Notes under the pieces: model-generated
What the model saw: only the letters and a program-made list of their open reading frames with translations
Databases searched by the model: none
Told to the model about the DNA's origin: nothing
Position numbers and translations under genes: made by a program
Shown: positions 43,575 through 52,700 of the stretch, piece after piece
Layout: each line of letters starts with the position of its first letter
Position numbering within the stretch: position 1 is the first letter of the stretch
Source of the DNA: Marispirochaeta aestuarii
Lineage (GTDB): Bacteria > Spirochaetota > Spirochaetia > JC444 > Marispirochaetaceae
Reading direction: 5' to 3'
Length of the DNA: 64,000 bases
NCBI RefSeq assembly: GCF_002087085.1
Contig: NZ_MWQY01000017.1
Span: 1 to 64,000 of the forward strand

Positions 43575-44869
43575 CTTCTTTTCTGGACCGCGTTCTTGTG
43601 TGCGGGAAAACCCTCGTATTCAGCGAGAACTGCAACATGTTCCGCCAGAAGGGCATTGCCGGCTTTGGTGGCGTAGATAACAGAAGAGTACTTCATGAAA
43701 TCCCGTACCGAAACAGGGGAATAGGTCCGGGCTCGTCCGCCGGTGGGCAGGACAGCGTTGGCCCCCACTGCATAATTGGCTGCAGAAAAGGGTGTATTGT
43801 CTCCGAGGATTATCTCCCCGGCGTTCCGGATGAGGGGAAGCACGTCGAAGGGTTCATGACACTGTACCTGCAGGTGTTCCGGTGCATAGAGGTTGACGAT
43901 CTCCGCAGCCTCCTCTATCGAGTCGGCGTAAATGACAGCGCCATAGCCGGAAAAGACGGAGCTGACAAAATCCTTCCTGGGCTGGGGCAGTTTTTCAATT
44001 TCCGCGGCAAGATGTTCAGCAGCCCTGCCCGCCACCGTCTCATCGGTACATACCAGAACTGCAGAGCTGTCGGCACCGTGCTCAGCTTCGGTCAAAAGAT
44101 CGATGGCAAGGAGGTATGGATCCGCCTTGGCGTCGGCAAGCACTGCTGATTCCGAAGGACCCGCCGGCAGTCCCACATCAACGGTGTCGGACAGGAGCCG
44201 CTTTGCAGCGGCCACGTACATACTTCCGGGTCCGATAATCTTGGCAACCGGTTTTACTGATTCTGTTCCCAGGGCCATGGCGGCGACTCCGTGGGCCCCT
44301 CCGAAGCGGTAAATCTCCTCTATGCCGCAGATCTCCGCGGTATAGAGACAGGCAGGATCGATGCTTCCGTCCCTGTTGGGCGGAGTAAGAACCGCAATCC
44401 GCGGGACTCCTGCCACGGTGGCAGGGACACCGAGCATGTAGAGCATGGAGGGAAAACTCCCGCGACCCCGGGGAACATAGAGGGCTGCCGAGTCGATGGG
44501 GCTTGCACGTTCACCGGCAAACACACCGGGCCGAATTTCCATCATCTCCATGGACCTGGAAAGCTGGGCCTCATGATAAGAACGGACATTCTCGATGCAG
44601 AAGAGCAGAGCATCCTTGACCTCGTCCGCCAGGTTTTCCCTGGCCTGATCAAACTCCTGCTCCCCGACGCGGAAGGGGTGGAGGTCCAGGTCGACCTTGT
44701 CGAGTTCGAGACTCAGCTCCTTCAGCGCGGCGTCTCCGTTATCCTGTATCCGCCGGATAATGTCATGAACCGGGTCCATTACACTGTTGATGTTGATTTC
44801 TGATCGCTGCAGAATAGAGGTTTTCTGTTCATTGTTTAAGTCGCGCCAGCGCCGTACCGGTATATCCAT
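43571..44869 (-). CDS. hisD: Histidinol dehydrogenase
   Basis: This enzyme does the last two oxidations of histidine synthesis, using NAD and zinc. The 432-residue protein has YVPRGRGSFPSMLYMLGVPA near 128-147, IIGPGSMYVAAAKRLL, GPSESAVLADAKADP, EAEHGADSSAVLVC and YAPEHLQVQCHEP, the family blocks; Glu/His in the last is part of the zinc and catalytic site. GGAGG precedes the ATG. It is the first gene of the eight-gene minus-strand operon, divergent from folP. Confidence 0.95.
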   Translation of the reverse strand: MDIPVRRWRDLNNEQKTSILQRSEININSVMDPVHDIIRRIQDNGDAALKELSLELDKVDLDLHPFRVGEQEFDQARENLADEVKDALLFCIENVRSYHEAQLSRSMEMMEIRPGVFAGERASPIDSAALYVPRGRGSFPSMLYMLGVPATVAGVPRIAVLTPPNRDGSIDPACLYTAEICGIEEIYRFGGAHGVAAMALGTESVKPVAKIIGPGSMYVAAAKRLLSDTVDVGLPAGPSESAVLADAKADPYLLAIDLLTEAEHGADSSAVLVCTDETVAGRAAEHLAAEIEKLPQPRKDFVSSVFSGYGAVIYADSIEEAAEIVNLYAPEHLQVQCHEPFDVLPLIRNAGEIILGDNTPFSAANYAVGANAVLPTGGRARTYSPVSVRDFMKYSSVIYATKAGNALLAEHVAVLAEYEGFPAHKNAVQKRR

Positions 44870-44909
44870 CCCATCCTCCGGCTGTAACTGTAGTACGAGC
44901 CAATTCCTC

Positions 44910-44938
44910 TGGTCAATACAGAACCTTTTTCTTATAAT
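44910..44938 (+). promoter_or_regulatory. Candidate promoter for folP, leaderless
   Basis: TGGTCA (44910-44915; 4 of 6 to consensus), a 17-nt spacer, then a perfect TATAAT (44933-44938). The ATG at 44946 is 7 nt on, which marks it as the likely start; the ATG at 44937 lies inside the -10 box. Confidence 0.55.
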
Positions 44939-44945
44939 GACGCTG

Positions 44946-45797
44946 ATGTGTGTTCCAGATCATCCTGCGGATATTGATTTTTTCCCCAAGCCCCTGGTCA
45001 TGGGTATAATAAATTGTACCCCCGATTCCTTTTTCCCCTCATCCCGGGCCGCCGCTCTGGCGGATGCCTCCAGAAAAGCGAGACAGCTGATTGCGGAGGG
45101 TGCTCACATCCTCGACCTGGGAGGGGAATCGTCCCGGCCGGGAGCCGATTATGTGGATGAGGCCGAAGAGCTGCGCAGGGTCATTCCCGTGGTGGAGGAG
45201 ATCCGGAAAACCTCTCAGATCCCCATCAGCATCGATACCCGGAAAGCCGGCGTCGCAGAGGCTGCCTTTAAGGCGGGTGCCGACATTATCAATGATATCT
45301 CCGCTCTGCAGGATGATGCAGCCATGGCAGGGATAATAGCGGATTATGGCGGATACGTCGTCCTGATGCATAAAAAGGGCAGCCCCCGGGATATGCAGCT
45401 TGAACCCCACTACGTGAACGTCCTGGATGAGGTACTGGCCGAGCTACAGCTGGCGGTGGAGAAGGCTCTGAGGGCGGGTATTAAAAAGGAGAAGATTATT
45501 CTCGATCCGGGAATAGGCTTCGGCAAGCGGCATCAGGATAATCTCGACCTTCTCAGAAATATACCCCGGATCAACGAGCTGGGATATCCGGTGCTGATAG
45601 GTCATTCGAGAAAATCCTTCCTGGAAAAGATTTGCGGCCGTGGGGTGGACGAGCGGATTTATGCAAGCATAAGCGCCGGGGTACTGGCTCAACTGAAGGG
45701 TGCCGCTGTACTGCGGGTTCATGATGTGGCCGCGACCCTGGATGCCGCAGCGGTCGTGCGGGCTGTAGAAGGAGAAGGCACTGTATGGAGTGGCTGA
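44946..45797 (+). CDS. folP: Dihydropteroate synthase
   Basis: This enzyme joins p-aminobenzoate to dihydropterin pyrophosphate. The 283-residue TIM barrel has MGIINCTPDSFFPSSR (pterin/phosphate site; family form NVTPDSF), LDLGGESSRPGAD, ISIDTRKAGVAEAA, INDISALQDD, LMHKKGSP, ILDPGIGFGKRHQDNLDLL, VLIGHSRKSFL and LRVHDV. The start at 44946 follows from the -10 box, which covers the ATG at 44937; no ribosome site is present. It overlaps cdaA by 13 bp and opens a long operon. Confidence 0.93.
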   Translation: MCVPDHPADIDFFPKPLVMGIINCTPDSFFPSSRAAALADASRKARQLIAEGAHILDLGGESSRPGADYVDEAEELRRVIPVVEEIRKTSQIPISIDTRKAGVAEAAFKAGADIINDISALQDDAAMAGIIADYGGYVVLMHKKGSPRDMQLEPHYVNVLDEVLAELQLAVEKALRAGIKKEKIILDPGIGFGKRHQDNLDLLRNIPRINELGYPVLIGHSRKSFLEKICGRGVDERIYASISAGVLAQLKGAAVLRVHDVAATLDAAAVVRAVEGEGTVWSG

Positions 45798-46588
45798 ACC
45801 AGATCTGGCTCTTCCGGGATGTAATCCGTCCCCTTCTGGATATCCTCATTCTCTCCTTTATTATCTATCAGATTTACCAGATCCTCGTTCAGACCAGGGC
45901 CATTCAGCTGGTAAAGGGTGCCTTTCTGATGACCCTGATCTATGTTCTGGCCTTTTTCCTGGAGCTTTCCACCCTGCTGTGGATCATGAACGGTCTTGCC
46001 ACGGTTCTTGTCATTATTATCGCCATCGTATTTCAGCCGGAACTGCGGAATATTTTTACCACCATCGGCCGGGGAGAGTGGCTCAGACTGCAGAACAGGG
46101 GTACTTCCTACCAGCTGGACAGTGTTCTGAATGCCGTGGAGGTTCTTTCCGGGAGGCAGAGGGGTGCGCTCATCGTATTCAGCCTCAAGGTCGGCTTAAA
46201 GAATATAATCGAAACCGGCACCCGCCTGAATGCGGACATCAGTTCTTCCCTGATCCTGACGATCTTCGGCCATGATACTCCCCTGCATGACGGGGCCATT
46301 GTTCTCCAGGGGGGAGAGATCGTTTCCGCCGGCTGTTTTCTTCCCCTCTCAGAGCAGTCGGACATCCGCCGCAGCTTTGGAACCCGCCACCGGGCGGCCC
46401 TGGGGCTGGCGGAAGAGACCGATGCCGCGGTTCTTATCGTGTCCGAAGAGACCGGCGCTATTTCCCTGGCCTATAACGCCAATCTCTACTACGATCTTAC
46501 AGTCCAGGAGGTTCGCCTGACCTTGAGACGACTCCTGAACATCCACGAGGATGAACGGGAAGAGGAGGCTGCCGCAATTGAATCCTAG
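45785..46588 (+). CDS. cdaA: Diadenylate cyclase (c-di-AMP synthase)
   Basis: This makes cyclic di-AMP from two ATP. The 267-residue membrane protein has three N-terminal helices (about 14-85) and the DisA_N domain with LHDGAIVLQGGEIVSAGCFL (DGA motif, near 160-178) and GTRHRAALGLAEETDA (RHR motif). The linked YbbR gene is its usual partner. c-di-AMP controls potassium, cell-wall and osmotic balance. It overlaps folP and ybbR. Confidence 0.93.
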   Translation: MEWLNQIWLFRDVIRPLLDILILSFIIYQIYQILVQTRAIQLVKGAFLMTLIYVLAFFLELSTLLWIMNGLATVLVIIIAIVFQPELRNIFTTIGRGEWLRLQNRGTSYQLDSVLNAVEVLSGRQRGALIVFSLKVGLKNIIETGTRLNADISSSLILTIFGHDTPLHDGAIVLQGGEIVSAGCFLPLSEQSDIRRSFGTRHRAALGLAEETDAAVLIVSEETGAISLAYNANLYYDLTVQEVRLTLRRLLNIHEDEREEEAAAIES

Positions 46589-47540
46589 ACAGCTGCTTGA
46601 ACGCATAGCCCATAACTGGCCGGTAAAGGTTCTGTCCGTAGCCCTGGCGGTGCTTCTTTTTCTGTTCTACAGAATATCAAGCCTGGAGGAACGTTTTTTC
46701 AGTGTACCCCTGGATCTCAGGATCAACGAAAACCTGGTACCCGCAGGTCCCTATCCGCGAAACGCCAGGGTTACAATCCGCGGTGACCAGGAAGCTGTAT
46801 TCAATATTATCGAGGACGATATACAGGTTTTCGCCGACTTTACCGATTTCCGGCGGGAGGGTGTCTTCAGGGCCCCCCTGCAGTATCACAGGCAGGGTAC
46901 TGCCCTTAACGTTGATTATCTTGAAATAAGTGTTGAACCGGTTGAGTTGAGGCTGGAACTGGAAGAAAAACGGGAGAAGATAGTGGATGTCGTTCCCAAC
47001 ATTGTCGGTTATCCGGCCCGGGGCTACGAGCTCGGACAGTATTTCGTTTCCCCCGAAAAGATCCGTATAGAAGGCCCGAAAAGCAGCGTACAGGATCTGC
47101 GGTCCATCATGACCGATCCCATCGATCTCACCAATCTGCGCAGTTCCATAACCCTCAAAGTCGGTTTTGAAACAGCCCCCGAGGATATGCTCCGTTTTCC
47201 CGATTTCAAGGAAGTCGAATTCCGGGGCATTATTCAGGAGACCCGGCTTATCAGAACCTTCGATAACATCGATATACTGGTGCTGGATATGGACGATGAG
47301 TTCAGAATCAGTTCCGAGATTCCGGAGGGCAGTATCAAATTCCAGGGAACCCAGCTCGTTCTTGAAACCGTCAATCCTGAGGATTTTTCCCTGGTTATTG
47401 ATGGAAGTTTTATATCTTCCCCCGGAAGCTACCGCCTCGCCGTGGAAGCCGAGGTTCCTTCCGACATACTGATATTAAGTTACGAACCCGAAGAGATAAA
47501 CCTGAGGGTTGAAGCGGCGGACGAGACGGAGGGTTTATGA
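46578..47540 (+). CDS. YbbR-domain protein, CdaA regulator
   Basis: This is a single-pass membrane protein (helix about 15-32) with a large outer part made of repeated YbbR domains, visible from segments such as FFSVPLDLRINENLVPAG and VVPNIVGYPARGYELGQYFVS. Gram-positive relatives (CdaR) hold and tune the diadenylate cyclase. I favour the TTG at 46578, which has AGGAGG 9 nt before it, giving 320 residues; ATG 46551 is also in frame. It overlaps cdaA and acpS. Confidence 0.8.
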   Translation: MNPRQLLERIAHNWPVKVLSVALAVLLFLFYRISSLEERFFSVPLDLRINENLVPAGPYPRNARVTIRGDQEAVFNIIEDDIQVFADFTDFRREGVFRAPLQYHRQGTALNVDYLEISVEPVELRLELEEKREKIVDVVPNIVGYPARGYELGQYFVSPEKIRIEGPKSSVQDLRSIMTDPIDLTNLRSSITLKVGFETAPEDMLRFPDFKEVEFRGIIQETRLIRTFDNIDILVLDMDDEFRISSEIPEGSIKFQGTQLVLETVNPEDFSLVIDGSFISSPGSYRLAVEAEVPSDILILSYEPEEINLRVEAADETEGL

Positions 47541-47917
47541 TCCTGGGAATAGGAGTCGATATTGTGCATGTCAACCGCATGGCCCATTGGCTTGAAAGGC
47601 CGGAACTGATGCACCGTTTTTTTCACCCTTCGGAAATCGAAGATGCCCTGAGACGGGGAAAATCTTCCGCTCTGTCTCTGGCCGCCCGTTTCGCCGCCAA
47701 GGAAGCTTTCGGCAAAGCCCTGGGTACGGGACTGCACGGACTGATCCTGAAAGAGATACGGGTAAAAAACAACCGTTACGGCAAACCGGATATCGAGCTC
47801 CTGGGGAGGGCGAAAAAAACCCTGGAGGAGATGGGAGGCAAGACTATCCATCTTACCATGACCCATGAACGGGACAACGCTGTTGCCATGGTGGTTCTCG
47901 AAGGAGAGGGACAATGA
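47537..47917 (+). CDS. acpS: Holo-ACP synthase
   Basis: This transfers phosphopantetheine from CoA to acyl carrier protein. The 126-residue protein has ILGIGVDIVHVNRM at the start (Mg-binding Asp), RFAAKEAFGKALGTGL near 50-65 (Glu ligand), and a C-terminal strand with LTMTHERDNAVAMVVLE. The length is normal. It overlaps ybbR (ATGA) and the DUF2225 gene by 4 bp. Confidence 0.95.
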   Translation: MILGIGVDIVHVNRMAHWLERPELMHRFFHPSEIEDALRRGKSSALSLAARFAAKEAFGKALGTGLHGLILKEIRVKNNRYGKPDIELLGRAKKTLEEMGGKTIHLTMTHERDNAVAMVVLEGEGQ

Positions 47918-48765
47918 ACAAGACCTCATTTTTTTCGAAAAAACCGATCTCCTGTCCTGTATGCGGTTCCAGCTTCCACCGGGAAGAGATGCTCACCGGA
48001 AGCGGACGCCTGATCGCAGGGAATCTTACTGAAGAACTCCGCCGGCTGTACGAGGTAAACAAAAAATTCGGAGAGGTGAATCCCCTGGTTTACCCGATTA
48101 CCGTCTGTCCCTCCTGTTTTTTTGCCGCCTATCCGGCTGATTTTTCCGATGTTCCCCTTGAATCGGTTCCGGAACTCAAGAAAAACAGCGAAAAACGGGT
48201 GGCGGTTATACGTCCCATATTTCCCGAGCTGGAATTTCGTGAACCCCGGGGCCTTAAGGAGGGAGTGGCCGCCTACTATTTTGCCCTGATGTGCTACGAT
48301 TACTTTCCGAAGTTTACGGCCCCGACAATCAAGCAGGGGCTCTCATCCCTGAGGGCGGCCTGGCTGTGTAACGATCTGCACACCGCGATGCCCAACGAAA
48401 ACTACGACTATATGGCCAGGCTCTTTTACCGGAAAGCGCGTTTTTTCTACACCCTCGCGGTGGAATACGAATCCGATGGAACCGAGAGCCTGGGAAATGC
48501 CGGCAATCTGGGACCGGATCTGGATAAAAACTACGGTTACGACGGGGTCCTCTATCTTGCCTCCTACCTTGAATATATGTACGGTCCCCAGGAGGATCCG
48601 GAAAAGCGGGAGAAGTCTCTGCATCTGGCAAAACGTATTGTTGCCAGGATATTCGGTATGGGCAAAGCCACCAAGAGCAAGCCGGAGGCAATACTGAACT
48701 GCTCCCGGGATCTTTTTGATTCCATAAACGAGGCCTTGAAGGAGTTCGGGGGGGCTGATGCCTAG
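47914..48765 (+). CDS. DUF2225 protein, probable zinc-binding
   Basis: The 283-residue protein has an N-terminal zinc-ribbon-like part: ISCPVCGSSF near 12-21 and TVCPSCFFAAYPADFS near 63-78, then a helical repeat region (LYEVNKKFGEVNPLVYP, AAYYFALMCYDY). The Cys-x2-Cys pairs fit DUF2225. Function is not known. It overlaps acpS and truA by 4 and 8 bp. Confidence 0.8.
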   Translation: MNKTSFFSKKPISCPVCGSSFHREEMLTGSGRLIAGNLTEELRRLYEVNKKFGEVNPLVYPITVCPSCFFAAYPADFSDVPLESVPELKKNSEKRVAVIRPIFPELEFREPRGLKEGVAAYYFALMCYDYFPKFTAPTIKQGLSSLRAAWLCNDLHTAMPNENYDYMARLFYRKARFFYTLAVEYESDGTESLGNAGNLGPDLDKNYGYDGVLYLASYLEYMYGPQEDPEKREKSLHLAKRIVARIFGMGKATKSKPEAILNCSRDLFDSINEALKEFGGADA

Positions 48766-49495
48766 AATCCGTCTGGATCTGAGTTACGACGGAACCATGT
48801 TCTGCGGATGGCAGCTTCAGAAAAACGACCCCTCCGTTCAGGGGAGTCTGGAATCCGCCCTGCAGAAGCTGACCGGCGGGGAACTCAGGGTTATCGGATC
48901 AGGAAGAACCGATTCAGGGGTCCACGCCCTTAACCAGACCGCCCATTTCGACTGCGAAGCGTCGATTCCTCCTGAAAAGTATGCCCCTGCTCTGAACAGT
49001 CTTCTGCCCCGGGGAGTGAGGATCTACAGAAGCTCTGAAGTCCCTGATGATTTTCATGCCCGATTCAGCGCGCGGCGAAGAACATATCGATACCTGATTA
49101 AAACCGGACAGGAACGGAGCCCCTTCTGTGACGGCCGGATGTATCATATCCGTCATTCTCCGGATATTGTCAGGCTCAATGATCTGGCGGCGCCTCTTGT
49201 GGGGACCCACGATTTTACCACCTTCACCGCCGCCGGCGATGCCTCGGAATCCAGGGTTCGTAAAATCGAGGCAGCGAGTTTTTTCCCCCGGCGGGGACTT
49301 ATCATGTTTCAGATAAGCGGTAACGCTTTTCTCTGGCGTATGGTACGATCAATTGTCGGAACCATACTGGATTTTGAACTGAAGAAAGAAGAGCAAGAGA
49401 GTATCCGGGATATATTGCTTTCCAGGGACCGCAGTCTCGCCGGACCTACGGCCCCGGCCCCGGCCCTGTATCTCTACAAGGTATATTATGAATAG
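48758..49495 (+). CDS. truA: tRNA pseudouridine synthase A
   Basis: This makes pseudouridine at positions 38-40 of the anticodon arm. The 245-residue protein has LDLSYDGTMFCGWQLQ at the start, GSGRTDSGVHALNQ with the catalytic Asp near 51, FHARFSARRRTYRY, and GNAFLWRMVRSIVGTI. The length is standard. It overlaps DUF2225 and the uracil-DNA glycosylase gene by 8 bp. Confidence 0.95.
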   Translation: MPRIRLDLSYDGTMFCGWQLQKNDPSVQGSLESALQKLTGGELRVIGSGRTDSGVHALNQTAHFDCEASIPPEKYAPALNSLLPRGVRIYRSSEVPDDFHARFSARRRTYRYLIKTGQERSPFCDGRMYHIRHSPDIVRLNDLAAPLVGTHDFTTFTAAGDASESRVRKIEAASFFPRRGLIMFQISGNAFLWRMVRSIVGTILDFELKKEEQESIRDILLSRDRSLAGPTAPAPALYLYKVYYE

Positions 49496-50195
49496 CATTC
49501 TGTCTAAATATCGCGACATTCTCGACAATTTTGAAGATCTCGAGGCCGGCGGCTATCGCAGGGAACACGGCACAGAAACCGGTGTCCTGCGTCTGTCGGG
49601 GAGGGCAAAACCGGAAGAAGCTCCGGTACAGGACCTCTCCTCCTGCAGCCTGGAGGAACTTGCCGGACTGATCCGCCGATGCAGCGCCTGTCCTCTTGGT
49701 TCCCTGCGAAAAAACGCGGTTCCCGGCGAGGGGAGCAGCAAGCCGGAGGTAATGCTTATCGGAGAGGCCCCGGGAGGACAGGAAGATGAAAGCGGAAAAA
49801 CCTTTGTGGGAGCCGCCGGGAAATATCTGGACAAGTGGCTTGATGCGGTTCACCTGTCCAGGGACAGGAACGTTTTCATCGCCAATGTGATAAAATGCCG
49901 CCCTCCCGGCAACCGTGACCCTGAAGAGTCGGAGATGAAAAGCTGTTTTCCCTATCTGTTGGCCCAGATCGAACTGCTCAAACCCAGGGCAATTCTGTGC
50001 CTGGGGCGTTTCGCAGGAAGAAAGATCACCGGAATGGAAACGAGCCTCAGGAACATGCGGGAAAAGGTCCATTCCTTCAAGGACATCCCCGTGATAGTCA
50101 CCTACCATCCCAGTGCCGTACTCAGGAATCCCGAACTCCGCCGACCGGTATGGGATGATCTGAGGCGGCTCTCAGGACTTATCGGTCAGGGATGA
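49488..50195 (+). CDS. Uracil-DNA glycosylase, family 4 (iron-sulfur)
   Basis: This removes uracil from DNA. The 235-residue protein has four Cys for a 4Fe-4S cluster: CSACPLG near 65-71 and the pair in CFPYLLAQIELLKPRAILCL. The active-site segment is VMLIGEAPGGQEDESGKTF near 87-105 and ends in FVGAAGKYLD, and the uracil-binding VTYHPSAVL is near 205. The first 55 residues are an extra helical stretch, common in this family. It lies between truA and priA. Confidence 0.9.
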   Translation: MNSILSKYRDILDNFEDLEAGGYRREHGTETGVLRLSGRAKPEEAPVQDLSSCSLEELAGLIRRCSACPLGSLRKNAVPGEGSSKPEVMLIGEAPGGQEDESGKTFVGAAGKYLDKWLDAVHLSRDRNVFIANVIKCRPPGNRDPEESEMKSCFPYLLAQIELLKPRAILCLGRFAGRKITGMETSLRNMREKVHSFKDIPVIVTYHPSAVLRNPELRRPVWDDLRRLSGLIGQG

Positions 50196-50214
50196 CCGGA
50201 GAACGGATTCCACA

Positions 50215-52161
50215 GTGTTTGCCGAAGTCGCTTTAAACCTGCCTCTGAACAAAACCTTTACCTACAGGCTCCCGGATGATATGAACGCAGGTCCCGGATA
50301 CCGGGTGGAGGTCGACTTTCGGAGGCGTAAGGTCGTCGCCTTCGTGCTTTCCGTTTCTCCGGATCCTCCTTCCGGAGATTTTACCCTCAAGGATATCCTC
50401 CGGGTCCTGGATAATGAGCCTGTTTTCGGCGAATCCGAAGCAGACCTGGCCCGCTGGACGGCACGCCGCTATTTTTCTTCCGTCGGGGAGGTCCTGAGCA
50501 GCATGCTGCCGGGGGGAAAAAAGGAGAGCAGCATGCCTTCCATCCTGCCGGAGGATGATGTACCCCTCTCCGAATTTACCCTCTCCGATGAACAGCAGGA
50601 CGCTGTCCGGGCAATCCTCGATCCGGATACCCGGCCGATCTATCTCTATGGAATAACGGGATCCGGTAAAACGGCGGTATTCTTTTCCGCCGCCACAGAG
50701 GTGCTGAAACGGGGAGACGGCGTTATCTATCTCGTGCCGGAGATCTCACTCACCCACCAGATTGTACGGGAGGCGGTTTCCCGCTTCGGGAATATCGTTT
50801 CGGTCTGGCACTCCAGGATCACCCCGTCCCAGCGCCTCACGGAATGGAGAAGAATCAGAAGCGGTGAAGCAAGGCTTGTAATAGGTGCCAGGAGCGCTGT
50901 ATTTGCTCCGGTCGCCAGGCTGGGACTTATCATTCTGGACGAAGAACATGAGGGCTCCTATAAATCCGGATCGAGCCCCCGCTATCATGCCCGGCAGATC
51001 GCCATGTACCGTACAAAAAAGGACGCTGCAAGCCTCGTTATGGGAAGCGCCACTCCCAGTGTGGAGGCCTCCTATCTTATGGAGCAGGGACAGTTGAGAA
51101 CCCTCCATCTGACCCGGCGTCTCGCAGGCGGGGCACCCCCGCAGATGAAAATTCTGGATATGAGGGGAGAGAAGGGTGTAATCAGTGCTGAACTGGCCGC
51201 GGGTCTTAAACGAACCCTGGCCGACAAGCGTCAGGCGATTCTCTTTTTGAACCGCCGCGGTTTCTCCTATTTTTTCCACTGCAGGAGCTGCGGGTACGAA
51301 ATGCGCTGTGAACACTGCTCGGTGTCACTGACTTTTCATAAATCCCGGGGAATCATGCTCTGTCATTACTGCGGCTACCAGAGCCGCCCCGTACAGGTCT
51401 GTCCGGAATGCGGTTCCCTGGATGTCGGCTATTCCGGCTACGGAACGGAGGGAATAGAAGAGGAAATCGCCGCCCTTTTCCCCGACGCACGGATAGCCCG
51501 TGTGGATACCGATTCGGTGAGCAGAAAGGGAAGTCTCAGGAAAATCCTGGGCGATTTCCGGCAGGGAAAACTGGATATTCTCCTGGGGACCCAGATGGTC
51601 GCCAAGGGGCTGAATTTTCCGGGCGTCCGTCTGGTGGGAATCGTAATGGCGGATACGACCCTGATGCTGCCTGATTTTCGCGCCGCCGAAAGAACCTTCG
51701 CTCTTCTGACCCAGGTTGCAGGAAGGGCCGGACGTTTCCATCCCGATGGCGAGGTTCTTATCCAGACCTTCCATGGCCAGGCACCGGCCATACGGCTGGC
51801 GGCTGAGAGCCGGCAGGAGGATTTCTATGAAGAGGAGCTGTCGGTTAGAAGGAGTCTCGGTTTTCCGCCCTTCGCCCGGCTTATACGAATCCTTTTCCGC
51901 GGCAAGAGAAGGGACAAGGTACTGGCTGCCTCCCGCCAGTTCTGCACCGCTCTGGAGCGGGATCTGCCCCGGGGGATCGATCTGCTTGGTCCCAGCGAAG
52001 CTCCCCTGGCGGTAATATCCGGCAATTACCGGATTCATGCCATCCTGAGGGGAGAAGAATTTCCCGTTCTTTACGATTTCTGCAGTTTCTTTCTCGAGCG
52101 GATCGATCCCCCTTCCGGGGTATACCGTGAGGTTGATGTGGATCCCGTCAGCCTGCTCTAG
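50215..52161 (+). CDS. priA: Primosomal replication-restart helicase
   Basis: The 648-residue helicase reloads the replisome at broken forks. It has GITGSGKTAVFF (Walker A, near 146-157), ILDEEHEGSYKSG (motif II), the zinc sites CRSCGYEMRCEHC and CHYCGYQSRPVQVCPEC near 367-400, and MVAKGLNFPGV and LLTQVAGRAGRF. GTG at 50215 is the start, with GGAG about 15 nt before. It is smaller than E. coli PriA (732) but has all motifs. Confidence 0.95.
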   Translation: MFAEVALNLPLNKTFTYRLPDDMNAGPGYRVEVDFRRRKVVAFVLSVSPDPPSGDFTLKDILRVLDNEPVFGESEADLARWTARRYFSSVGEVLSSMLPGGKKESSMPSILPEDDVPLSEFTLSDEQQDAVRAILDPDTRPIYLYGITGSGKTAVFFSAATEVLKRGDGVIYLVPEISLTHQIVREAVSRFGNIVSVWHSRITPSQRLTEWRRIRSGEARLVIGARSAVFAPVARLGLIILDEEHEGSYKSGSSPRYHARQIAMYRTKKDAASLVMGSATPSVEASYLMEQGQLRTLHLTRRLAGGAPPQMKILDMRGEKGVISAELAAGLKRTLADKRQAILFLNRRGFSYFFHCRSCGYEMRCEHCSVSLTFHKSRGIMLCHYCGYQSRPVQVCPECGSLDVGYSGYGTEGIEEEIAALFPDARIARVDTDSVSRKGSLRKILGDFRQGKLDILLGTQMVAKGLNFPGVRLVGIVMADTTLMLPDFRAAERTFALLTQVAGRAGRFHPDGEVLIQTFHGQAPAIRLAAESRQEDFYEEELSVRRSLGFPPFARLIRILFRGKRRDKVLAASRQFCTALERDLPRGIDLLGPSEAPLAVISGNYRIHAILRGEEFPVLYDFCSFFLERIDPPSGVYREVDVDPVSLL

Positions 52162-52170
52162 GGCGAAGAA

Positions 52171-52199
52171 TTGACCCTGTTCCTCCTTTTCGGTACTAT
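52171..52199 (+). promoter_or_regulatory. Candidate promoter for def, leaderless
   Basis: TTGACC (52171-52176), a 17-nt spacer, then TACTAT (52194-52199). The ATG at 52206 is 6 nt on with no ribosome site, so the internal promoter would produce leaderless def-fmt mRNA. Confidence 0.55.
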
Positions 52200-52205
52200 T
52201 TCCTT

Positions 52206-52700
52206 ATGATGAATATTGTTACCCTCGGCGATGAAGTCCTGCGTGAAAAAAGTACCAGGGTCGAAGAATTCGACGATAATCTCCATCGCCTGATCGATGA
52301 TATGGCAAATCTCATGCGCGGGCAGGGAATAGGTCTGGCCGCCCCCCAGGTGGGTGTGTCCAAACGTCTTTTTATCTGTCAGCCCGAAGGACACAAGCTG
52401 TGGGTTTTTATCAACCCGGAGATTACCCTTACCTCGGAAGAACAGGGGGATTACGAGGAGGGCTGCCTGAGCATCCCCGGTATCTGGTCCGACGTTGTAC
52501 GTCCTGTTCAGGTACAGATCCAGGCCTTCAACGAGAAGGGACGTCCCTTCCGTGTTGACGCCGATGGAATTCTCGCCCGGGTTATTCAGCACGAACTTGA
52601 CCACCTGAACGGCGTTCTGTTTATTGATCACCTTTCCGAGGCGAAACGGGACAAAGCGATCAGGGAGTACGCAAAAAAAAGCACCAAGAAGGCGGTATGA
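52206..52700 (+). CDS. def: Peptide deformylase
   Basis: This metal enzyme removes the formyl group from new proteins. The 164-residue protein has GIGLAAPQVGV near 39-49, EEGCLSIPGIW with the metal Cys near 86, and QHELDHLNGVLFIDH with the HExxH ligands near 127-131, the three PDF motifs. It overlaps fmt by 4 bp, the classic def-fmt pair. Confidence 0.96.
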   Translation: MMNIVTLGDEVLREKSTRVEEFDDNLHRLIDDMANLMRGQGIGLAAPQVGVSKRLFICQPEGHKLWVFINPEITLTSEEQGDYEEGCLSIPGIWSDVVRPVQVQIQAFNEKGRPFRVDADGILARVIQHELDHLNGVLFIDHLSEAKRDKAIREYAKKSTKKAV

